Assembly (NCBI GenBank): GCA_018003015.1
Contig: JAGNEZ010000004.1
Coordinates: forward strand, 13,478-53,329
Direction of reading: 5' to 3'
DNA length: 39,852 bases
Source of the DNA: Phycisphaerae bacterium
GTDB lineage: Bacteria; Planctomycetota; Phycisphaerae; UBA1845; PWPN01
The notes beneath the pieces were generated by a model. The model was not told the origin of the DNA. It made no database searches and worked only from the letters and a program-made list of their open reading frames with translations. Both the position numbers and the translations under genes were made by a program. This document shows positions 8,290-15,919 of the stretch, in pieces; position 1 is the stretch's first letter; the number at the start of each line of letters is the position of its first letter.

Positions 8290-11200
8290 TCAGTCATCGC
8301 AACTCTTGTTCGCGGGTAACGATGGCCCGCTCCAGCAGTTGGTAAAGAATGCCAGGTCGGCGCCGTCGATGGTTCCGAGAGGTTCGGCCAGATCGAAGCA
8401 GGTGCATTCCTGCGGAATGGTTGCCGGCCCGCCGGTGAAGCAGAGCTGCCACTGGCCGAAGTCAACCATGTCGACATCACCGTCGCGGTCGGTGTCGGCA
8501 AACGGATCGGAGCAGAACGATGCCTGGCTGCCGAACTCGAACTGCACCATAGCCCACTTGCCATGTGACGGCCCGTTTCCGGAGGTGTTGTCGCCCCAGA
8601 CGAGGCGCTGGTAGGTGGCATCGAACGCCTCGTCGCGGGTTTGGGTGTAGACCAGCGTGCCGTCGATGGTATAGGAGGCGGTCTGGGCGACCGGGTTGTA
8701 GATGATCTGATACAGGTGATAATCGGCGGTTGGGTCAATGTCGCTGATCTTGATCAGACCGAAGTCGGGTCCGGTCGCGTAAACGCCTTGCGGTACGGAG
8801 GACGTTCCGTCGATAAGATGGATGCACCAGGTGTCCTGGCCATCCTGGAGCATGATGTGTACCTGCCACTCGGTCAGGGCGGTCACCGCTTTGACGGTGG
8901 CGCTCAGCGTCCAGCCTTTGGGGTCCGCGAAGTCGGACGCCGTCAGGCCGGTGAACTGATAGTTGACGCGGTATCCTGCCAGCTGGGCGAGGAGCCAGTG
9001 GGGGGTGCCGTCGTCACCTGGTCCTTCCGCGAAATTGGGATTGTTGGAGTCGCGGGTCCATCCTTCGTCGAGCGGGTTGTTCTGGCCTTCGTGTTTGATG
9101 ACCACCTTGTCGAAGGAGAGCTCAAGGTTGAAGCTGCCGGACGCGCCGTTCACACCCGCCACTCGAATCAGGTAGGTGCCGCCCTGCTGAACCGCCTGGG
9201 AGAGGATGGGAGTGCCGCAAGCGACTTGGTTGTCGAGGCTGCCGGGGCAGTTGGCGGGCTGGTGCAAGGACACAAGAGCGGCGAAATCGGCGTTGCTGAC
9301 ATCGATCTTGAGGCGGCCAGAGCGTGACGCGGTGTAGAGATACCAGACGTCGGGGCTGCCGGCGGTCGACAGGGTGCCACACAGGGCGTCGCCGTCGGCG
9401 GTGGCGAAGAGGCTCGATCCGGTGGTTGTGCCTTCTGTGATGGCGATTGCCGTGGCGCACTGATCGTTGGCCGGTGGAGCCTTACAGAGCACGTTCAGGG
9501 TGAAATCGCCTTGGGCGTAGTTGTTGCCTGAGACGCGGATCAGGTAAGTTGTGCCCTGGGTGGCGTCGATTTCGATCCGGGACTGCCGGTCGCACTCGTT
9601 GTCACCGCAGGCGAGTTCCGTCCCACCGCAGGAACCGTAGACCGAGACCACGGTGTCAAAGCCTGAACCGCAGGTATTGATCTCGAGGGGTGCGGTGCAG
9701 GAGGCGGTGTAGGTGTACCACACGTCGGGACTGCCGTCAGAACCTCCGCAAGTGGCTGTGCCGTCAGCACTTGCGCCGAGCGTTGTGCCTTGCGTCGAAC
9801 CGTCGCCGACGGCGGCCGCACTGGCGCAGTTGTCGTTGGGCGGTGTCCCGCACGCCACGTGGAACCGGAACGGCCCTGCAGTACCGGCGTTGCCGGCCAC
9901 GCGTATCAGGTAGGTCTGGCCCTGTGACACGGTCGTCAAGGCTCGCGATTGACTGCCGCAGCCGTTGTCGTCGCAGGCCAATTCGGTCCCGCCGCAGCCG
10001 CTGTAGACGGAGACGACGGTATCCAGGAGTGCGCCGCAGGTATCGAAGGCCAAAGTGCCCGTGCATGAGGCGGTGTAGGTGTACCACACGTCGGGGCTGC
10101 TGTTGGCGTCGCCGCAGCTGGCCGCCCCATCCGTGCTGGCCCCGGCGGTCACCCCGTACCACTCGCCCTCGCTGACGGGGGTTGCTTGGGCGCAGTTGTC
10201 GTAGGCGCAGGGTGGGCCGGCATGGATGTGCTGACCGATTTCGAACCGGACAAAGGCGTAGTGCGACTGACTTGGGCCGTACGTGCCGAACAGCTCGCCG
10301 CCTGTGGTGTCGTCACCCCACTGTACTTGATGGAGGGCGATATCGTAGACGTTGGCTCGCACGTCCGTGCCGATCTGGTTGCCGTCCACGTAGTACGAAA
10401 CCGAGCCGATCCCTCCGTCGCCGGCCGGATCGTAGATGATCTGGTAGGTGTGATAGCCGTCTGCCGGATCCAGATCGTAGAGCAGGTCCTCAGGCTGGAA
10501 CTGGGTCAGCCCGAGTGGAGATCGATAGACGCCTCGTTCGCCCACCGCGTCGCGGGCGATGATGTGCAGTCCCCACAGGTCTTTCCCGTCCATCACATAG
10601 AGCAAAGTGGTGAAGGCATCGGGCGAGCGAATCGCCCGCAGCGTGGCGGTCAGTGTCCAACCGGCCGGGTCATTGAAGTCCACTGGTGCGACTTGTCCTC
10701 CGGCCTCGTTGGCCCGGTACGCCAGGCGCGATCGGTCGTTCGCGTTGATCGCCCAGTAGTCCATGCCTTCATTTCCAGGTCCGCCGGAGTACCCGCCCGC
10801 GGCAGCCTCAGTCCAGCCTTCGTCCAGAATCGGGTGTTTCCTGCCGGAGTGCTCGAGAACCACGTTATCCCTGATGCTCAGGCGGAAATCTCCGGTGACC
10901 CCGTCGGCCCCGGCGACGCGAATCAGGTAGGTCTTTCCCGCCTGGACGGACAGGGCGAGGCAGGAAGGCGGACCTTGGCATGCGGTACCCTCGCATTCGT
11001 CGTTGCAGACTAGCTCAGCACCTCCACAGCCGTCGTAGACAGACAAGACGGTGTTCAGGGCAGAGCCGCACGTATCGATACGAAGGGTCGCGTCCATCGG
11101 GGGAGTGTACTTGTACCAGACGTCGGGGGCGGTGCTGGAGTTGCCGCAGGAGGCGGTGCCGTCATTTGTGGCTCCAAAGGTGCTCCCTTCGGTGATTCCC

Positions 11201-13446
11201 TCTCCGATTGCGAAGGCGTCGGCGCACTTGTCGTTGAGCGGAATGCCGCAGCGTGCCTGCAGGCGGAATACTCCCTTCGTCCCCCCGGCTCCTGCCACAC
11301 GGACCAGGAACGTCTGTCCAACGCTGGCGGTGAGAGTGACGCAGGAAGCTGACCCGTCACAGGGCAGACCGGGGCACTGGTCGTTGCAGGCCGCCTCCGC
11401 CAGGGATCCACACGTACCGGTGTAGACCGCCAGGACGGTGTCCATCGGTGAACCGCAGGTGTCAAGCGTCAAATCTCCATCACAGGAAGCGGTGTAGGCG
11501 TACCACACATCCGGGCTGGTATTCGAGTCGCCGCATGAGGCGCTTCCGCCGGTGCTGGCTCCGAGAGTTGATCCGTAGGTGATTCCGTCGGCCAGGACCG
11601 CCGCTCCTCCGCACTCATCGTTGGGTGGAGCTGCCGGGCTGCGGCCGAGCGTCAACTCGCCGAAGGACCATCGCGAGTTGGAGGCGGGTCCGCCGGAGCT
11701 GTTGTCACCCACCACGATTCGCCTCGAACCGGCCGTGGCGTTGGGGGCGTCGTCGCGGGACTGCCAGGCCACCACCTTGCCGTCCAGGTAGTAGGATGCT
11801 GTACCGCTTGTCGGGTCATAGACGATCTGATAGGAGTGGAAGCCATCCCTGGGATCCAGGTCGCCTACGCGCACGGGCGAGAAGTCAGAGCGCATGATGT
11901 AGGCGCCGGCCGGGAGTGTACCGGTACCGTCCACGGCGTGGATCACCCAGATGTCCGAGCCGTCCTCGACCATCATATGGGCCTGCCAGATATCGCCTGA
12001 TTCGACGACCTGGGCTCGCCAGGTTGCGGTCCAGCCGAGTGGGCTCTGCAGGTCAACAGCGCTCAGAGCCCGGGCGTAGTTCAAGAAGCGGCCCGCCACC
12101 ACCTGCATGTACCAGTGATCTTCGCCTTCCGTTCCCTTGCCGACATCGTATACGGCGGCGTTGGTGCCGAGGGACCATCCCTCATCTATCGGGTTGTTCT
12201 GCCCGACATGGCGCACAACCAGGTCATCCTGCACCGCAAGGCGGAAGACACCTGTTTGACCATTTGCACCGGCGACACGGATGAGTAGTTGCTGATTGGC
12301 TTGGACAGGGAGCCTCATGCACGAAGCTGGGGCCGTGCAACTCGCGGCCTCCTCGCAGTCGTTGTTGCACGCAAGCTCGGTCCCCGAGCACCCGTCCAAA
12401 ACTGAAAGGACCGTGTCAAGCAGCGATCCGCAGGTGTTGATCATCAGGGTGCCGGCAACGGGCGAGGTATAGGAATACCAGACGTCCGGGCTGCCGGCGG
12501 CGTTACCACAGGAGGATACTCCGTCGTTGGTCGCACCCACGGTCATGCCGTTGAAGATGCCTTCACCGATCGAGGTGGCATTGGCGCAGGGGTCGTTGAC
12601 GATATCGACGAGGACCTGCAGGTCATCGAAATAGGCGTGGCTGGGAGCGCAGGATGCGCTGCCGGTAAAGCGGTTCTTCCACATCGCGAAGTAGTTGTGA
12701 GGACTGCTGGCTGTGCCCTGGACGCTGACTGAGGCGGTCTCCTCCTCGTTGATCAGCACGCGTAACGAAGTGCCGCGGAGGATTACCTTCATCTGGAAAG
12801 GCTCATTGCTCTCGAGTACCCCGTCGCCGTCGGCGTCAAACGGTCTGCCGTTGATCTCTGCGGGCAGAGCGCCGGCACCCATGAATTGATGCAACTGGCC
12901 AAGCGCCTGGTTTCCGGCCACCCAAGGGTTGTCGTAGAACGGCTGGTAGAAATCTGCAGCCGTGGGCAGTTTCTGGCTGATGTAGAGTCCACCAGCGGGC
13001 GTCATCTGGATGAGGATCTGGCCAGCCGATGTAGGGTTATTGATCGCGCAGTCGGAAGTGGGTTTGCGAAGGATGAAACCCGCACTGTTGTTGGCGCAGG
13101 CCTGTGTGGGGTTGTCGATGGCATAGCGGATTGTGGCTGCGATCTCGATATCGGGTGCGTCGATCTCCAGAATGGCCTGTCCTGGACCCGTTGCGGAAGC
13201 TCCGCTTCCTTCGGTGCCATACAAGAACAGCTCGTTACCCACAATCGAGGCTGCGTCGCCCAGAGCCCCCAGCGTGGCGCGTTCGACGTAGGAGATTCCC
13301 GGGGCCGGCGATTCGGTGGCTCCGATCGCCGTATCGTCTGCTCGCGTGAAGCTGTCGGTGATCTGCTGCCCGGGAGCCGCGGCGGCCCAAGCCCCAAGAA
13401 CCGTGAAGGCCACCCACACTCCGTGACGTCCTGAGAATCTGCGCAT
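8290..13446 (-). CDS. Giant multidomain dockerin protein with six PPC domains
   Basis: The ATG at 13446 follows AAGGAGAAAG and begins a signal peptide ending PGQQ, giving 1718 residues; upstream in-frame starts would add 100 unlikely residues. Domains in order: a DSFTRAD-type module (29-280); PPC1 (283-405); LamG-like module B1 (407-600); PPC2 (606-735); PPC3 (738-858); B2 (860-1078); PPC4, 5 and 6 (1082-1200, 1203-1323, 1326-1443); B3 (1447-1640); dockerin type I (1645-1718, DTDRDGDVDMVDFGQW and GTIDGADLAFF). Each PPC unit has ATxDGxxSCG, SPDVWYxYT, DTCG and VSVYxGCGGTELAC, with paired cysteines. Each B module has HxGxxxPxxEGW, YHxYQIIYDP and WGDNxSG. No catalytic domain is seen; it looks like a binding or scaffold protein held outside the cell. 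It lies 143 bases after the PEP-CTERM gene and 148 bases before the sialidase-like gene, possibly one transcript. Confidence 0.85.
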   Translation of the reverse strand: MRRFSGRHGVWVAFTVLGAWAAAAPGQQITDSFTRADDTAIGATESPAPGISYVERATLGALGDAASIVGNELFLYGTEGSGASATGPGQAILEIDAPDIEIAATIRYAIDNPTQACANNSAGFILRKPTSDCAINNPTSAGQILIQMTPAGGLYISQKLPTAADFYQPFYDNPWVAGNQALGQLHQFMGAGALPAEINGRPFDADGDGVLESNEPFQMKVILRGTSLRVLINEEETASVSVQGTASSPHNYFAMWKNRFTGSASCAPSHAYFDDLQVLVDIVNDPCANATSIGEGIFNGMTVGATNDGVSSCGNAAGSPDVWYSYTSPVAGTLMINTCGSLLDTVLSVLDGCSGTELACNNDCEEAASCTAPASCMRLPVQANQQLLIRVAGANGQTGVFRLAVQDDLVVRHVGQNNPIDEGWSLGTNAAVYDVGKGTEGEDHWYMQVVAGRFLNYARALSAVDLQSPLGWTATWRAQVVESGDIWQAHMMVEDGSDIWVIHAVDGTGTLPAGAYIMRSDFSPVRVGDLDPRDGFHSYQIVYDPTSGTASYYLDGKVVAWQSRDDAPNATAGSRRIVVGDNSSGGPASNSRWSFGELTLGRSPAAPPNDECGGAAVLADGITYGSTLGASTGGSASCGDSNTSPDVWYAYTASCDGDLTLDTCGSPMDTVLAVYTGTCGSLAEAACNDQCPGLPCDGSASCVTLTASVGQTFLVRVAGAGGTKGVFRLQARCGIPLNDKCADAFAIGEGITEGSTFGATNDGTASCGNSSTAPDVWYKYTPPMDATLRIDTCGSALNTVLSVYDGCGGAELVCNDECEGTACQGPPSCLALSVQAGKTYLIRVAGADGVTGDFRLSIRDNVVLEHSGRKHPILDEGWTEAAAGGYSGGPGNEGMDYWAINANDRSRLAYRANEAGGQVAPVDFNDPAGWTLTATLRAIRSPDAFTTLLYVMDGKDLWGLHIIARDAVGERGVYRSPLGLTQFQPEDLLYDLDPADGYHTYQIIYDPAGDGGIGSVSYYVDGNQIGTDVRANVYDIALHQVQWGDDTTGGELFGTYGPSQSHYAFVRFEIGQHIHAGPPCAYDNCAQATPVSEGEWYGVTAGASTDGAASCGDANSSPDVWYTYTASCTGTLAFDTCGALLDTVVSVYSGCGGTELACDDNGCGSQSRALTTVSQGQTYLIRVAGNAGTAGPFRFHVACGTPPNDNCASAAAVGDGSTQGTTLGASADGTATCGGSDGSPDVWYTYTASCTAPLEINTCGSGFDTVVSVYGSCGGTELACGDNECDRQSRIEIDATQGTTYLIRVSGNNYAQGDFTLNVLCKAPPANDQCATAIAITEGTTTGSSLFATADGDALCGTLSTAGSPDVWYLYTASRSGRLKIDVSNADFAALVSLHQPANCPGSLDNQVACGTPILSQAVQQGGTYLIRVAGVNGASGSFNLELSFDKVVIKHEGQNNPLDEGWTRDSNNPNFAEGPGDDGTPHWLLAQLAGYRVNYQFTGLTASDFADPKGWTLSATVKAVTALTEWQVHIMLQDGQDTWCIHLIDGTSSVPQGVYATGPDFGLIKISDIDPTADYHLYQIIYNPVAQTASYTIDGTLVYTQTRDEAFDATYQRLVWGDNTSGNGPSHGKWAMVQFEFGSQASFCSDPFADTDRDGDVDMVDFGQWQLCFTGGPATIPQECTCFDLAEPLGTIDGADLAFFTNCWSGPSLPANKSCDD

Positions 13447-13589
13447 CTTCTTTCTCCTTGTGTTGAGGAGCCGAGGCATCATCCGGCTCGCGTTTCGTCG
13501 GCGAACCAGGGTCTTTGCCCGACCAGGCGGTGCCCGGCAGACGCTCAAGCATGAGATGACCATCCGGTCGGGATGTGGGCCGGTGCGGT

Positions 13590-14333
13590 TTACGCGCGAC
13601 GTCGCGGTCGCAGCGTCGTTGCCGCCAATCCCGCCAGAAGGGTCACGATGGACACCGGCTCGGGCACGATGTTCTTGCCGGTTTCGAGTTGCACAATCGA
13701 GTAGGAGGCGTTTCCCTCGCCTCCGGCACTGGTCGAGGCTCCCCACTGCAGTTCATTGAGGTTCAGTGCGGGGACGAGGCTGCTGGGCACGGTGCCGACC
13801 CAGGTGCCGTCAATGTAGTACTCCCCACTGTCAATCGCAGGGTTATAGTATATCTGATAGGTATGGAAGCCGTCCGTGGGGTCGACGGCGGCACTGATCA
13901 GAACCGGGCCAAAGGTGTCGGCCGCGGCGTTGTACAGACCCTTGGTGAGGGCCCCATCGCCCGCGGATACCTTGATTGCCCAGAGGTGCGTGTCGGTTCG
14001 GAACTCCGCGCCCACTCGAGGAAGGCCTTCGCTGTCCCAGTCGGCAGAGCCTACGGCTTTGACCCGAACGGTCCCCGTCCAGCCGGCCGGATCCCTCCAG
14101 TCCGTTTCCAAGGTCGCGAACCGATAGCGGTTGAGGCTCGAGGCGGGGCCGACAATCCTCCAGCTTGGCTCCGCCTCATCGCTGATGGAGCCGCCGGCAT
14201 TGGGAGTGGTGAAGCCTTCGGTGAGGGGGTCGCTCGCGCCGAGATGCTGAGCAATGATACCAGCCTGCAATGCGCCAGCCAAGCCACCCAAGAGAGCCAC
14301 AACCACGAGGCCACTGACGGATCGATGCAACAT
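13590..14333 (-). CDS. PEP-CTERM sorted protein with one LamG-like module
   Basis: The ATG at 14333 is preceded by AAGGAAAGGAG and starts a signal peptide (SVSGLVVVALLGGLAGALQAG), giving 247 residues. The frame stays open upstream to 14564, but those 77 residues are Trp- and Arg-rich, lack a ribosome site, and lie in the promoter leader, so I reject them. Residues 25-220 are a single module of the same type as the B modules in 8290-13446: QHLGASDPLTEGF, DGFHTYQIYYNP, YYIDGTWVG and LQWG. The tail has VPEP, a hydrophobic helix (VSIVTLLAGLAATTL) and RPRRRA, a classic PEP-CTERM signal recognised by an exosortase. No exosortase is encoded here. It is probably an extracellular or envelope-sorted protein. 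The domain itself has no known function that I can name. Confidence 0.87.
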   Translation of the reverse strand: MLHRSVSGLVVVALLGGLAGALQAGIIAQHLGASDPLTEGFTTPNAGGSISDEAEPSWRIVGPASSLNRYRFATLETDWRDPAGWTGTVRVKAVGSADWDSEGLPRVGAEFRTDTHLWAIKVSAGDGALTKGLYNAAADTFGPVLISAAVDPTDGFHTYQIYYNPAIDSGEYYIDGTWVGTVPSSLVPALNLNELQWGASTSAGGEGNASYSIVQLETGKNIVPEPVSIVTLLAGLAATTLRPRRRA

Positions 14334-14573
14334 GGGGATGCTCCTTTCCTTGACTACGCGGCCACGCCCGACGCGACGATGTGGTGTCCGGGGACGCTGG
14401 GCCGACCACAAGCATGCGGCTTTCCAGAACAGGGCCTGCGTCGGACTACGAGACGGAGGTGCGCCCCAGGGCTTGCTCCAGGTGTGCTTGCCGAAAGGCC
14501 AACGATTGACTCCCCAAGCCCCACCGTTGCGCATGACCGCGACCAGCCGCCGCAGGTTCTGCACTTCTAGTAG

Positions 14574-14601
14574 AACATATCTTAAGTGCGGCGTTTGTCA
14601 A
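14574..14601 (-). promoter_or_regulatory. Promoter for the PEP-CTERM gene
   Basis: On the minus strand there is a perfect -35 TTGACA (14601-14596), a 16-base spacer and a -10 TATGTT (14579-14574, four of six consensus bases). The predicted leader is about 235 bases. The spacing and leader length resemble those at 1613-1640. Confidence 0.5.
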
Positions 14602-14782
14602 GCTTGATTCCGATGGGCGCCGGTCGCTCCGGCCGGTCGGGTGGCCAGGAGGTCCGGCAGAGCTCCAGCAACGGCTTGGTTCCCCGCCCCCGGAGCGGAA
14701 TGGAGACCGCCCCCTCCCGTGTGCCCAGGAAGCGACCGGTACCAGGCCCCCGCCCGCCCGGCGGCTCGGCGGTGGCGTGGCC

Positions 14783-14811
14783 TTGACGATCGCCGTCGTG
14801 GAGACTAGAGT
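14783..14811 (+). promoter_or_regulatory. Promoter for the prepilin-like gene
   Basis: A -35 TTGACG (14783-14788), a 17-base spacer and a -10 TAGAGT (14806-14811) lie about 65 bases before the start of the prepilin-like gene at 14883. Confidence 0.5.
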
Positions 14812-14882
14812 TCAGTGACAGTCGAAGCAGATCCACACCGCAGTCCATGGCCTCGGTCGACGGCTAGTGAGGAGGTGCTCTC

Positions 14883-15794
14883 ATGGCATCGCCGCTTCAC
14901 GTGCCATTCCGTCAGGGAAACAGGAGCGTCCCGGGAGTGTCTCGAGGCCCCCTCGGATTCACCCTGATTGAAGTTCTCGTGGTTGTGGCGATCATCGCCT
15001 TGTTGATCGCCATTCTCTTCCCGGCATTGCGAAAGGCGCGGCGGCAGGGCAGGGTCGTTGTGTGTTCGAGCAACATCGCCCAGCTCTGCCGGGGTATGAT
15101 CGCGTACACGCACGAATCCAACGGGCACTATGCACCTCATCTGGCGAACTACCCGAACCAGGTTCAGTTCCAGCGAGATATGCGGCCATTCCCGGACTAC
15201 CGAAGGTTGCTCTATGAGCGGTTTGCGAACAAGCAGGAGGATGCGTTGTGGTGTCCGCTGATTTCCACGGCGTACTACATGCAGCCAAGCAGGAGCCAGG
15301 CGAACCTCGGTGATCTCGAGGACGAGCGGAAGTGGTCCAAGGTGTTCTTCGTCGCTTTCACCTCCCCGAGCGGAGCAGGCTACGGCGGTTCGCCCAGTTA
15401 CATGTCAGGCTACGCTGTCTTCGCGGGATTGACGACCAACCCCAAGCCGAAACCGGGCGAACCGGCGACCTACGCCGGTTTCTGGTCCTGGGACCAATCC
15501 GGCAACCGATATCGTGATCATGAACCTCGTCAGGCAGGTTACTCTCAGGACGCGATCATCGCGGACGTCAACGAAGCTTGGCCCAAGGAGGGCTATGGGA
15601 CTCCCCTTCGGCCCCACAGAACGTATCACTCGGAGAACTGGGATGAGCTGATCGGGACTGCAGATGGAGTCAACCGCTTCGTTGACAGCAATGTCGGCTT
15701 TGGTGACGGCAGCGTGCAGACCCGAAGGAGATTGAGAAATCACGTTGGCCGGGACGGGATCGGCAGCAGCGCGACGGGATGTTATTCGTACTGA
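14883..15794 (+). CDS. Type II secretion-like prepilin (planctomycete H-X9-DG-like)
   Basis: An AGGAGGT ribosome site precedes the ATG. The 303-residue protein has a 25-residue leader, then the prepilin cleavage site Gly25/Phe26 with the conserved Glu at position 5 of the mature form (GFTLIEVLVV), followed by a 20-residue hydrophobic helix. A prepilin peptidase would cut and methylate it. The globular part contains NIAQLCRGMIAYTHESNGHY, typical of the large planctomycete pseudopilin family, and ends with VGFGDGSVQTRR, a form of the H-X9-DG tail. These proteins are thought to be pseudopilins or surface fibres and occur in dozens of copies per genome. The gene stands 125 bases before the double sialidase-like gene, on the same strand, and may be co-transcribed with it. 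Confidence 0.88.
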   Translation: MASPLHVPFRQGNRSVPGVSRGPLGFTLIEVLVVVAIIALLIAILFPALRKARRQGRVVVCSSNIAQLCRGMIAYTHESNGHYAPHLANYPNQVQFQRDMRPFPDYRRLLYERFANKQEDALWCPLISTAYYMQPSRSQANLGDLEDERKWSKVFFVAFTSPSGAGYGGSPSYMSGYAVFAGLTTNPKPKPGEPATYAGFWSWDQSGNRYRDHEPRQAGYSQDAIIADVNEAWPKEGYGTPLRPHRTYHSENWDELIGTADGVNRFVDSNVGFGDGSVQTRRRLRNHVGRDGIGSSATGCYSY

Positions 15795-15919
15795 ACTCGA
15801 AGGGGCGTTGAGAGCGAAACACGTTTCTCGGTCAGGAGGCGGGGTTCGTGCGGCCGGCAGGGTCGCTTCATTCCCCTGAGTAGAACTTCTCTACGGACCT
15901 GATTTCCAGGAGTCTCGAG

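Larger units (their letters stand above)
14334..14882. other. Divergent intergenic region with two promoters
   Basis: This 549-base region lies between the PEP-CTERM gene (minus) and the prepilin gene (plus). It carries a promoter for each direction (14574-14601 minus, 14783-14811 plus) and a leader of about 235 bases for the PEP-CTERM gene. The stretch around 14615-14770 is very GC-rich and shows no gene. Confidence 0.55.

Noticed and set aside
14334-14564. 77-residue N-terminal extension of the PEP-CTERM protein
   Set aside because: No ribosome site, starts with GTG right at the predicted transcript start, and precedes a clear ATG with AAGGAAAGGAG and signal peptide at 14333.
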